From Pisolithus tinctorius (Eukaryota > Basidiomycota > Agaricomycetes > Boletales > Pisolithaceae), in assembly GCA_024663395.1 (NCBI GenBank), contig JANFAH010000101.1, positions 62,001 to 126,000 of the forward strand: a stretch of 64,000 nt of DNA, given 5' to 3'. Positions 1-13,078 of the stretch are shown here, in pieces. A program made the translations under genes and the position numbers. Position 1 is the stretch's first letter. Every line of letters begins with the position of its first letter. The notes under the pieces were generated by a model that saw only the letters and a list, made by a program, of their open reading frames with translations, searched no databases and was not told the DNA's origin.

Positions 1-985
1 TGGCTACGGGGTCCTACACCACATTATTGGCTATTCCAGGCCGGCAGATGGGACATGTACAGTTAATCCAGTTGCCACCATGCAGACCTCCTGAACCACT
101 TGGCCCGCCACTACCTGTTCGTCTCGCTAAACCCCCAACATCCACGGTCAGACACCCTGTTTCGATTATTGCTGCACACGAATCACCCCTAACAACACTC
201 TCCGTTACTTCCTCTGGTCGACTAGTCGCAACGACGTCATTGAGAGGGACACTGGTGAGAATATGGGAGACTTCGAACGGCAAGCTTATGAAAGAGTTTC
301 GGAGAGGGTCAGACAAAGCGGAAATTTACGGAGTCGCATTTCGTCCGGATGAGAAGGAGGTTGCTGTGTGGAGTGATAAAGGAACCATCCATGTTTTCTC
401 TCTGGCACCAGCAGGTGGATCGTAAGTTGTTTCGCCCAGCATCCTCCAGTGTGCGACCCGCAGATTTTTAATTCAGACGACAGAAACCGGCAGTCTTCCC
501 TGTCACCTCTAGCCCCTTTCCTTCCGTTGCCCAAGTATTTCGATTCACAGTGGTCGTATGCGCAATACCGCATTCCAGCACAAGCTGCTCATATATCTCT
601 GTCGTCCACTTCATCTGTTCGCTCGCCTGCCACGGACCTTGCAGCGGATGAAAAATGCGTTGTGGGATGGATCAAAATACCTTCAGAAACAGAAGAGCCA
701 CTGCAGGAGTACCAGCTGATCACTCTGACCTACAGCGGAGGGTGGTATCGTCTTTCTCTTCCTCTAAAGGGTCCGCTGGCCGATCATTCTGACCTCAGTG
801 GCACTTTGCAAGACCCGTCTCATAGGGCCTCTCCAGTCCCTCGTCAACGGACGTTCAGTGTTTCATCCATCAGTTCGGCACCGGAGAAAGGTAAAGGGAA
901 AGAACGGGAGAAAGAACGAAGGGACGGTCATGATCTGATACTTGAGGAGTACCGCAAGTATGGTCGGTGGGATGGCTGGGGATGA
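1..985 (+). CDS. HSV2: PROPPIN (WIPI/Hsv2-type phosphoinositide-binding WD40 protein), 3' part
   Basis: The 5' end lies outside the window; the frame opens at base 3. Exon 1 shows WD40-like blades and the motif FRRG (about base 294), the PtdIns3P/PtdIns(3,5)P2-binding loop that defines PROPPINs. A GT...AG intron (about 424-485) links the frame to the last exon, which has KYFDSQWSYAQYR, a final blade (YSGGWYRLSLP), a basic low-complexity loop (KGKGKEREKERR) and a tail ending in RKYGRWDGWG. PROPPINs act on autophagosome precursors and vacuole/endosome membranes. The layout and tail fit the Hsv2/WDR45 branch better than Atg18, but the missing N-terminus leaves that open. The stop at 983-985 lies 141 bases before the ATE1 start on the same strand. 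Confidence 0.85.
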
Positions 986-1126
986 GGTCGCTGTCTTCAC
1001 TGCATACATATATCGTTGTACTCTATAATACTACTGTTCCCAATTTATGTCCTCCTGCTTGAGGATTATGTAATCCACTTGACGAGAATTCTATCATTGA
1101 TCTTACCCCCACTAGTGTAAAGCGGC

Positions 1127-2726
<1,600 letters not shown>

Positions 2727-3544
2727 TTGTGCGGTCATGATCACTCAAGTGTCCCCCAGATGACTCGACAATGGGAAGATGCGCATGACCGGGAAGACAT
2801 AATACGCTGCGTCCGTGCCTTGGGAAATGATTTAGCAAGAGAGATAATATTCCACATGTAAATATGTCGAACTAGAGCTTCTGAAACGAAGCTATATTCA
2901 TCCAGTAGAGCAAAAACGAAGGTGGACTTTCCAGAGAAAGACATAAGACGTTTCCCCTGTTATCGTATTACACCGATCGGAAAGGTGCTCCAGTAAAAGA
3001 AAAGAAAGTGGCCACTGAACGAAGAAGGGCGAAAGACACTCACAGACCTCAGGCAACTACAAGACTCGCCCCAAACGTAACCCGCACGACGGGGCGGCAC
3101 TCACTAATACTGGGGTATTGACTAGTGCATGCGGTCACTGCAATACAACAGGAGGTCCCGAAACGAGAGTGATACAGTGGTAAAAATCAGACCGGACAGA
3201 GTACATATAAAACTGTACCATGACGGAGGGTGCTCAGACGGTGGATTAGGCCTTAGGGACATATAAATGGTGAGGCACAACCCATTATACTCATGGCAAA
3301 GGTAGGAGCCGATACAGGAGGTTTGACAAGGATGTGCTCGTGCATGCAAAACATTCACCCGAGGACTGGGCACGGAAAGCGAAGCTGCGTGGGCTATGTA
3401 CCTCCGGGGAGAGAGGGAAGGGAAACGGTGCCAAGCAAATAATAATCTAGCAAAATCAAAGTCACTAGCGAGAATACGCCGCGCTCACCTGGTCACGTGT
3501 CTCCTGTCCGCCTCTCGTCCCTCCTTGCTGACAAGTTCAGCGCC
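2727..3544. other. Intergenic stretch between ATE1 and IMP2
   Basis: About 820 bases without a recognisable gene. Small open frames exist on the minus strand (for example 3122-3373, 83 codons) but match no family and show no splice pattern. Two TATA-like strings (ACATATAAA near 3204 and 3259) and an E-box TCACGTG at 3493-3499 are visible. The E-box lies 45 bases before the IMP2 start and is probably its promoter element. Confidence 0.5.
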
Positions 3545-4322
3545 ATGCTCGCTGCGAGAAGTGTACTTCGCATTTTGTACTGGGCTCCGTTTGCTGTTGG
3601 GTTTACTCAATATTTTTACACAGTAAAAACGATCAGAGGGAGAAGCATGCAGGTCCGTGCATTGATACTTCTTTGGAACTTGTCATCCCGACCGAAGTCT
3701 CGTCAGCCAGCCTACTTTTAATCCTGACACGTCTGCATGGAATGATGTTATTATATTCGATCGCTTCTCTGTTAATTCAGGGAAACCTATCTTAAGAGGG
3801 GACATTGTCTCCCTGAGGCATGCAACTTCCTTCTTGACTGCCCGCAGATCTGACTGATACTCTTTTCAAGAGATCCCATTCGCTACAAAAGGACCATTGT
3901 CAAGCGAGTGGTTGCTGTCTCCGGAGATGTTGTCAAGACCTTGCCACCTTATCTACAACCTGAAGTCCTCATTCCAGAAGGGCATATATGGGTAGAAGGT
4001 AAGGTGTTTCTCTCACTGCTGCTACTTGGTGGTGTGACAGTCTCCTCCAGGAGATGAACCCTTCCACAGTTTAGACAGCAACAGTTTTGGCCCAGTAAGT
4101 ACCAAGTTTAAAAAATAATATCGGTAGAGTATAATCCTTGAGCAGATACCCTTGGCACTGGTTGATGCAAAGTTGCGTTATATTGTCTGGCCGCTCCATC
4201 GGTTAGGTTCTTCGAGACGACCTGAAACCATCGCGCGGGAGCGGCAGCAACAGTCAAGAGTGACCAAAGTGCCATCCACTTCATGCCATAACTCCGGAGT
4301 TACACAATCTTCGGACTCGTAG
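3545..4322 (+). CDS. IMP2: Mitochondrial inner membrane peptidase subunit 2
   Basis: S26-family signal peptidase that removes sorting signals from proteins facing the intermembrane space. The ATG at 3545 gives a short hydrophobic N-terminal anchor (ILYWAPFAVGFTQYF). Next come IRGRSMQ with the catalytic Ser, then PTFNPDTSAWNDVI after an intron (about 3652-3711). The block RDPIRYKRTIVKRVVAVSGD carries the catalytic Lys. The Imp2-typical tail is EGHIWVEGDEPFHSLDSNSF, GPIPLALVDAKLRYIVWPLH. The intron at 3818-3870 begins with GC instead of GT: only AG|GCATGC joined to AG|AGATCCC restores the family reading frame. A GTG at 3497 opens the same frame but lies in the E-box, so I use the first ATG. The protein ends in a Ser-rich tail at 4322. 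Confidence 0.93.
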
Positions 4323-4978
4323 TTATCTCAATATGAACTGTCCTGTTCCGATCAAGCATGTGCCGAGACGCTATGCTAGAGCCAACCCATCCCGCGAATG
4401 GCACACAGGGTATAGGTGTCTGGTATCTAATATCTGGTCAGCTTCTTGTGTTCTAGTGAGTATTAGTTTTCCCTTCGACGCTGCCTTGGCCATGCATGAC
4501 GGATGCCTGATACTAACTCGAATCACGGCAAAGTACATTAACGAAGTCCAAAACTACTGTAATGCAGACAGTTGTAGGTGTTGGGCTTCGGAGGAACGAC
4601 AGGGACCCCGTTTCCTGTGAATTTGCTGCGGTCTAGATAGTCGAGCTCATAAGACTGCCATCAGTTCAACTCTTCTGTGTTACTTATTACCTCAGGTTTT
4701 CCGCTGTCAGATTGTAATATGCATTATCACTGCCGAATATCTTTTGCAAATACTTCCGGAGTCCTCGAAACCTCGGAATTTCTTAGTACTTAGTGTTCAG
4801 TAAGGTACATGTTATAAGAGTTGTATTGGTCACTACAAGATCTGTTTATTGATGTGCGAAGTTCACGCAACGTATTTGAACGCATCCAAAGATTAGCCAA
4901 CTGAAGCACTGCTCCTGTTGCTCATCTCGTCGGACACTTCTTCGCCAAGTATTCCGCTCAAGCCACTCGATTACAACC
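4323..4978. other. Intergenic stretch between IMP2 and SLH1
   Basis: About 650 bases. One open frame (4333-4620, plus, 95 codons) has no recognisable domain and is not continued by plausible splicing. I see no RNA gene. It presumably holds the IMP2 3' end and the SLH1 promoter and leader. Confidence 0.45.
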
Positions 4979-7900
4979 ATGTTAAATTTCGCAGACCATA
5001 TCGATTCCCTCACCTCGTCTTCCAGAGAAACCGGCGGCAATGAAGTCAAAACATCGCTGTTGGACGAGTGGACCAGGTAGTGCTGCAACATACAGTCATC
5101 CATCTATTCTACTGCTAATAGTCTCGCGAAGTTACCGAGTTGACAGCCGCGACGGTGGGTTGTGTGTCTATTAGAACGGTCGATTCCCATTGGTATTGTG
5201 AATTGATGCACAGTTTACCCGCTGGAACAAGCTCCTATCGGCAAATTGTGGGATTCTGTTTTAGATGTGTTTGGTTTTCAGGTCATCCACCCTACGGCAA
5301 GAAGTGTACTCAGGTGGGCCAATACTCTGTCCATAGCAAGTGAAACCAAGGTTAAGTAGCCCTTAATAGTAATCTCAGTTCTGATCGTATCTCGAAACTC
5401 TATGATCTACTTGCTAGCTCGCATACGAACGACGAGATATCGAGGGAAGTGTCTGAACTTTGTGGCCTTGATGATACAGGTTTAGGACGGGAGCTGGTGC
5501 AATCGCGCGCCGTGGTATTACAGCAAGTCAGTTCGCTAACGCAGCCGCAATGTGTTATACTCAATTTGCTAGCTCGCTGGTCTGCGCTTTCAAGTCAGCA
5601 CAGGTGTTAGCAGTGCTTCAGGGCGATCTTCCGGTAATATATACCACTCGGCCGATACTCATTGTTTTAACGGTGCAACAGGCTGTGGTGAAGTTAGCTT
5701 TGATCCAGAAGATGCGCGTCTTAGGCTCGAGGAGACACTAAAAGCGAATGCTGCCCGTCCATTATTCACTAAAAATGCCGTGAGCGATCACATTTCCGTT
5801 GTTTTGGTAGTCCCTGAATGTCAGCAGACAGATACTCCGGAAGTTTTGCCTCACGTCTATACATCTATGGCCAACATTAGTGGTGGAGGTGTCTTGTCGC
5901 AGTTTGGGACTAAATATTCGTTGCCAATGGGGACCGCCCGACATGATTACAAGGCAAGGATTCAGATCGGGATGTTTCACCTTAATTGACTTTTCTCATG
6001 CAGGATTACTTGGAAGTTATCGTTCCGCCCGCGAAAGCAGTCTTCAAGCGACCCTCAGAACGGCTGATAGCTGTATCTGAATTGGACATCTTAATCAAAG
6101 GATCTTTTGCGGTGCGTTCTGCCGTGCTACACCGATAGCGTCTTGAAGATTTTCTCAGGGGTATACGCATCTTAATAGAATCCAGTCTATCGTTTATCCC
6201 ACCGCCTATGGATCCAACGAGAACATACTTATTTGCGGCGAGTCTTCTTTTGAGCTTCTTTTTACTAATTCTCTTTAATAATATGCATTATTTTGACTGT
6301 TGTAGCCCCCACTGGTGCTGTGAGTTTCCCGGTCATCGTATGGAATAATGCTAAACTCTGAATAGGGGAAAACTGATGTAGCAATGCTGACGATTTTGAG
6401 GGTCCTAGATCAACACAGAAGGCCCGGCGCACGGGAATTGCCCACAACTCCAACTATCGACCGCGACAGCTTCAAGATTGTCTACGTGTAGGTGGTGTAT
6501 ACGAACAGCTCTTCGACTGTTCATCGAGATTTTGTAGAGCACCTATGAAAGCTCTGGCTTCAGAAATCACTCAAAAGCTAAGAAGACGTTTGAAATGGCT
6601 TTTGATTCAAGTCAGAGAATTGACTGGTGCGCTTTCAAGTCAAGCAATGCGAACTTCCCCGCTTACTGCTGATTCAGGTGACATGCAACTTACCAAATCT
6701 GAAATCGCGGAGACGCAAATAATCGTGACAACTCCAGAAAAGTGGGACGTAGTTACCCGAAAACCAGCAGGAGAAGGAGAGTTAGGATCTGTGAGTATAT
6801 CCTATTTTGTCGACTAGAGTCATGGAAACATGTTGCAATGCAGAGACTCAAACTTCTTATCATCGATGAAGTCCATCTACTGAACGAAGATCGCGGTGCG
6901 GTCATCGAGACTATAGTCGCTCGAACTTTACGACAGGTATTAACCTGATTTTTTTCCCGTCTGACCGCCTCATTTCTCCAAGGCAGAGGCCAGCCAGTCT
7001 GTCATCCGCATCGTGGGTTTAAGTGCGACGCTTCCCAATTACATTGATGTGGCGGACTTCTTAAGGTTTGCATTGATTAGTTTATTTCTCTTGAACTAAC
7101 GCGCCTTCCTTCTAGTGTCTCACGTTACACAGGCCTATTCTATTTTGACTCGTCTTTCCGACCGATACCCTTAGAACAACATTTCATTGGTATCAGGGGT
7201 AAAGCCGGGAGTATGCAGGCCAAAAGAAACCTGGATCAAGTCACGTTCGAAAAGGTATCCGAGTTGGTTAGGCAGGGTCACCAGGTTATGGTCTTCGTGC
7301 ATGCCCGAAAGGAAACAGTCAATGCTGCATTCGCGCTCAAGGACGCTGCAGCAGCGGAGGGGTCACTTTTGGATTATAGTTGCGAAGATAATCCACAGTG
7401 GAACTTCTACCGCAAGAGCATAGGGGAATCTCGCAACAAAGAGATGAAGCAGCTTTTTGATTATGGTTTTGGTATCCATCATGCTGGCATGCTGCGGTCA
7501 GACCGAAATTTGATCGAAAGATTGTTCAAAGAGAGGGCTATAAAGGTACTACATTTCGGAGTCGAGGGCTAAATCTGACCTTGCCACCTAGGTGCTATGT
7601 TGCACTGCCACTCTCGCATGGGGAGTCAACCTCCCTGCTCATGCAGGTCCGTGATAAAGAAACATCGGTCGTTCTCACTGACAAGCCTTTCAGTAATTAT
7701 CAAGGGGACAGAAGTCTATGATAGTGCAAAGGGCAAGTTCGTAGATCTATCTGTCCTAGATGTTCTACAAGTTTTTGGTCGTGCTGGCCGGCCCGGGTTA
7801 GAAACAAGTGGAGAAGGGTACATTTGCACTTCAGAAGAGAAACTCCCACACTACTTAGACGCTGTCACATCGCAAGTAAGTTGTTTTCAGCATGAAGTGG

Positions 7901-10890
7901 TCATGTATTAAAGTATTATGCAGACACCGATTGAATCAAAGTTGGTTTGGTTCTTTCTTGCTGAAACTATGATACTTAATTTTGCAGATTCGAGTCAGGA
8001 ATGAAGGATGCATTAAATGCCGAAATAGCCCTTGGAACGGTCTCCAGCGTTAGCGATGGTGTTCGTTGGCTGGGCTATACATACCTCTTCGTGCGAATGA
8101 AAAAGAATCCTTTCCAGTACGGTGCGTGAATCGTGAGCCCTGTTTCGAATTGACTTATATGAGGTGTAGGTTTGTCACGAGAAACAGTCGCCAACAATCC
8201 CGTACTCGTCGAAACGCGGCGACAGGCTATCAAACAGGCAGCCAATCAATTGGCGAAACTAAAAATGATTGACTTTGATGCTGATGCCGAGACATTCACT
8301 ACAAAAGATATAGGACAAATCGCGGCAAAGTACTACGTCCGTCATCAGTCCATAGAGATATGGGACACAGTCTTCAAAACCGGCATGTCCGAGGCAGATG
8401 TACTCCGCATGTTGAGTATGAGTACCGAGGTATATCTGTATGGCATGACGAGGGACCGGAAACTGATCGAGGCGCGCAGTTTAATCAAATCCAGATTAGG
8501 GAGTCAGAGGTCAAGGAACTGGAGCACTTGATGGGACTCGTGCCTTGCGAGGTTTACGTGCGTGGTCTATCTTCTGCTGGCAGTTATTTGCTTAATCGAT
8601 GTCTGCAGGGAGGAACGAATACGAATCAGGGGAAAGTCAATATTTTATTGCAGGCGCACATATCCAGGTTGCCTATACAAGATTTTGCTTTAATATCCGA
8701 CAGTGCATATGTTGCGCAAAATGGTGGTCGGATCATACGGGCACTCCTGGAGATGGCTATCGGCCGCAAGTGGGCAAACACAACCGTTGTTCTCGCGACG
8801 ATGTGTAAAGCAGTGGAGAAGCGCATGTGGCCTTTCGACGAACCAATGAGACAGTTTCCGCTTAAGGACAATATTATCTACGGCCTCACGAATCTTCACA
8901 CGGAGTATCATCCAAAGGATCTCGCCTCTATGACTGCAGCCGAACTAGGAGAACTGATTAGACTAAACGAGGGCCAGGGACTCGCCCTTCTGAAGGCTGC
9001 GAAACAGTTTCCATTCCCGGAATTATCTGCTTCCCTCCGTCCACTGGGGCCTGAAATATTGAAGATAGCGGTTTCTGTGACAAGAACTTTCACGTGGAAC
9101 TCCCGAATTCATGATTCTGCGGAACCATTTTGGTTATGGGTTGAAGACGGACGGGGGAATACAATACTGCAGATCAAGCGCATTGTATTGCGCGAGTCGC
9201 CAGAGGTCTTGGATGTTAACTTCATTATCTCCCTAGTCGGCCAGAGTTTACCTTCCATGACAGTTCGCCTTGTCTCCGACCGGTGGTTGGGCACCGACAA
9301 CGAGCATTCGGTATCGCTAGATGATTTGGTCATGCCGGTAATTTCTCATGCACACACACGGCGGCAAGACGTTGGCTTTCTGCCCATATCCTCTCTCCGC
9401 CTTCCTGCCATAGAACAGCTGTACTCTCCAGTTCAGTACAGCTCCCTGAATGCCATCCAGACCCAAGCATTTTGGAGCGTTATCAACACCTCAGCTAATG
9501 TTCTTCTTGCTGCACCAGTCTGTTCCGGGAAGTCATCCCTGGCATACATGGCAATATGGTAGGCTCAACTGTGAGTTTTGCGTGCGAGTGCTAGCAACTT
9601 CGTAGGTCAACTTTGCTCAAATCGCAGACCGTTGCTTGGGCGCTTGTCGTTACCCCTAGTAAAGCAATCGCAAGAAGTACACTCTCAGAATTGAGTTCCG
9701 GCGCAGCCATTTGTGGCATCGACGTGGAATATAACAATGAAAAGACAATCTTTAACTCTCCGAGGAGCAAGGTGATTCGGGTGGTCACTGCTGCAGTTCT
9801 TCTGCACGCTTTACGCATTACGCATGCCAAAAGTGCCAAAGCAACACATCCCAATCTCGTTCTGTGCGAAAATTTGGAACAGCTTGATGACACTTACGAA
9901 CTCGCGGTGTCGTTGCTACGACACGCAACCCAGCACTTACCTACCCGGTACATAGGAATATCACGTTCGCTTAATGACCCCACGGATCTCGCGTCATGGT
10001 TGGGCGTCGAGTCCAGGGAGCTGTACAGCTTTCTTCCCAGGGACCGTGAACAATCGTTGAGCTGTTCGGTCCAGACGTACTCGATGCCCATATCTGAGGC
10101 GCTGTTCAAGGCATTGGCAAAGCCTGCTTATGCAGCCATGGGGCTCGGTTCCTTCACCGAGTCTGCCATTGCTGCCGTTCCCTCACGAGCACACTGTACA
10201 ACAATTGCCCAGGAGCTCATTACACAGCACAACCTCAACTCGGTGACCGAGACGGGGTTTCTTGCCAAGACCGCATCTGCGATAGATGTAGAAGAACGTC
10301 TGGGCCATTCAGAGGATCATATCGCGGCAAACTTCGCTTCGCGCGGCGTCGGCATCTTTCACAGGGGAATATCCGACACGACACGGGAGCGTATCCTTGA
10401 ACTGTTCGCTGAGGGCGTCATTCGCGTACTCGTCGTCACGCGTGAGGCGTGCTGGAGGCTACCCGCCAGGGCGGGCGCAGTCGTTGTCGTGGGTACCCAA
10501 TATATTTGCGTGAACCCTTCTACTTCCGAGCGCCAGCTCAGAGATTATACGCTGCTGGAGCTGATGGAGATGCAAAGCTGGGCCGTTCAGCAGTCTTTTC
10601 CGGGACACTTTACTCTGTTCTGCCCTGTTGAAGACGGAGAAATGTTCAGCAGGTTCTTGAACGACGACGGATTGCCGCTGGAGTCCAAATTGCTAGAGAC
10701 GGACCTCCTTAGCAGGTGGTATAGGGAGAGCATGGAAGGAGGAACGCTCCGTAACAAGGAAGATGCTGTCCAGGCGTTATCGTTTACCTTCATGGCGAGG
10801 CGACTTGTCAGCAACCCTACTTACTACGACGTGGAAGACAGCACGCGGGACGAGGTTTTGTCTAGCATCAGTCAGAGACTTGGTAACTAA
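4979..10890 (+). CDS. SLH1: Ski2-like RNA helicase, Slh1/ASCC3 family (RQT complex)
   Basis: Slh1/ASCC3 is the helicase of the ribosome-quality-control trigger complex, which splits collided ribosomes. Cassette 1 is intact: [20 protein letters not shown], Walker [22 protein letters not shown], box II DEVH in [38 protein letters not shown] and motif [11 protein letters not shown] Sec63-like unit follows (from KNPFQYG to about 9330). Cassette 2 (from about 9440) is degenerate: P-loop APVCSGKSS, box II position [12 protein letters not shown], no arginine-finger motif. The protein stops soon after it, without a second Sec63 unit. The start at 4979 ([15 protein letters not shown]) is the first plausible ATG; exons between 5100 and 5640 are uncertain. 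Two introns use GC-AG borders (5954-6003 and 6238-6305), and a 14-nt exon (6306-6319) carries most of the P-loop. Brr2 is the alternative, but the motifs between Walker A and box II are Slh1-like. Confidence 0.9.
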
Positions 10891-11023
10891 CAGTCTAAAA
10901 AGTCATTGTACACTACCATCTTCTGGACGGCCTACGCAGAAGCTCCCCACGGAACACTCTAATGTCAAGTAATACATGGACGGAAGAAATTTTGCAGAGG
11001 GTAGTAGCCCGAGCAGGATATTT

Positions 11024-12904
11024 CTAAGAAAGGTATTTCGAAAGACTTTGCAAACGTTGGCCAGCTTCTTTGAGTGTATCGACGTCCTTGCAGAAACCGA
11101 AGCGAGCGTAATTTTCACCAATATTGCGGTGCTCCTCACAATAGAACTAGGAACGGTGAGCTACTTGCCACCTCAGGACGCGATACCAGAACTCACTTCG
11201 CTTACGGGAATGGATGACACTCCGATCTCCACGGCCATGAACCAGCATGCCCTACAATGATGAGCAACTATGCAACGTCGTCAAAGATCGTACGCACTTG
11301 AAATCCCTTGCTCGGCCCTGCACAGATTCGGGGAATGGATAGTCATCCGGGAACTTGAGTCGCGAGACGTCCTAGAATGAGATGACCATCTTTCCTCGCT
11401 CGAAACTCCACGTGATGAGACTTACTACTAGGACAAAGTAAGAGCCCTCTGGAAGACTGTACTTCAAGCCAAGCTTGTCAAAAGCGGCCAAAAGGATGTC
11501 ACGCCGTTCTTGGTATTCTTTCAGTTGTTGTTCGAAAAAGCCGCGTGCTTTTGCTTCCTCAAGACCTGCTGCTGCAGCTTCCTGAAGAGGAGAGTTTGTG
11601 CAAAAGACAATGCGTGTGCATGCAGCAAGAGTGGGTGTGATGATGGACGGAGGGCCAATGAGCCAACCAACACGCCACCCCGTTGCAGCGAACGCCTCTG
11701 CCAGTGATCACTAAGACAAGCAGAGTTTCAACAGGTGTTCCTACACTTACTGCCTGCCGACAAAACTGTCACAGTCCTCTCCCACATCCCAGGTAAGTTG
11801 GCGATACGGACATGTTGCTTGCCATCGTAAACGAGACAATCGTACTGCCAGAATTAGGAATTTGAGTTCAAGCAAGAATGGACATGTCTAGCTTACCACT
11901 TCGTCGGCCATGACCAATAAATTAAACTCTTTTGCAAGCTCTGCTATTTTCTCGAGTTCCGCTTTAGTAAAGACCTTGCCGACAGGATTGTGAGGTGTGT
12001 TAACAATGATCATCTTTGTTCGGGGGGAGATGGCGCGGCTAAACCCGTCGTTGAGTGATTGGTTAGAAAATGAATGTTATACATCCTTACCGCAACTCGT
12101 CGAAATCTATTGTCCAATTAGCGGCGGAGGGCTTGTCGCCTTCTAAGTTAGGGTGAAGGGGGACATAAACGGGTTTACCGCCATTGAAGATGACGGAGGG
12201 CATGTACTGGTCGAAGAAAGGCTCGAACATGATGACTTCATCACCGTGATCCAAGAAGGCAGCGAACACGGAATACTGGCCTTTAAACTGTTTGAGCAGG
12301 CATGAAGTAAAGTCGCGAGCGATGAAGTACCTTCATTTGCACCACTTGTGACTAATATTTCTGTTTCTACGTCGAGGGACCTGTTGAAAGATGCCTCGTA
12401 GAATTGTTTGATCGCGTGACGCAAACGTATGCGGCCTTTGGGATGGGAGTAGTGATTCGGAAGGACGGACCCGAGGGCAGAGCTGGCGGCGTCAATGACC
12501 CAGGAAGGTGGGGAGAAATTCATGTATCCTTGGCCAAGGTTGATGCAATCGGAAGGCAGATTTGCAGCACTAGATGGACTGAGGGAGCAGCGACCGGGCA
12601 GAGTGATAGCAACTCACTTGAAGACCGACCAGACGTCTTGTTGAAGGGCACGCCCCTCGATAAGACGAGAGGAAATGGATATGGGGAACGAAGAATCGGC
12701 GGTGGACATTGAGAGAGGACGACAACGGAGGGCTGATGCAGACGGGTGGACTCTTAGATATGCTGAGGTGATGCTACGTCCGGCGGTCATCCGAAAAACC
12801 GATACCAGCTTCTGAGTCACCATCATTGCCTTCCAAGGCTCCACTTGGGGAGTTCTCACTGGCTGCGGAGAGCCCAATAGCGTTGTTCGGAATGCCAATG
12901 ACAA
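11024..12904 (-). CDS. BNA3: Kynurenine aminotransferase (class I PLP aminotransferase)
   Basis: PLP enzyme that turns kynurenine into kynurenic acid; relatives also act as cysteine-conjugate beta-lyases. Read on the minus strand: CINLGQGYMNFSPPSW, HYSHPKGRIRLRHAI, EILVTSGANEG, then FLDHGDEVIMFEPFFDQY. The PLP lysine sits in SAGKAFAATGWRVGW, and its AAG codon is split by an intron (A|AG). The end reads NIGENYARFGFCKD...EAGQRLQSLSKYLS with the stop at 11024-11026. The first ATG (12904) or internal ATGs near 12829 give a basic, Ser-rich leader that could be a mitochondrial presequence. The gene is convergent with SLH1 (133-base gap) and divergent from the ankyrin-FYVE-RING gene. The substrate is inferred from the family. 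Confidence 0.88.
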
Positions 12905-13078
12905 GTTTATCTAACGCCTCCTGCTATTATTACTCTACGCTTTCCCGCAGGGCTTCTGATGTATTTTGTATCTCGCTTTGGTCACGTGCCCAACGCTGTA
13001 AGAGCTGACCAAATATAATCAAATCTCAAATTTCCTCTTGTTACTATTGGACGACGCGTCCCGGCGACGAGAGCAAAT
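12905..13078. promoter_or_regulatory. Divergent promoter of aminotransferase and ANK-FYVE-RING genes
   Basis: A 174-base spacer between two start codons on opposite strands. It holds an E-box TCACGTG at 12982-12988 and the palindrome GACGCGTC at 13053-13060, 19 bases before the ATG at 13079. The octamer may therefore fall in the 5' UTR. Confidence 0.5.

Noticed and set aside
4333..4620. 95-codon frame after IMP2
   Set aside because: It begins just after the IMP2 stop and matches no family; most likely chance.
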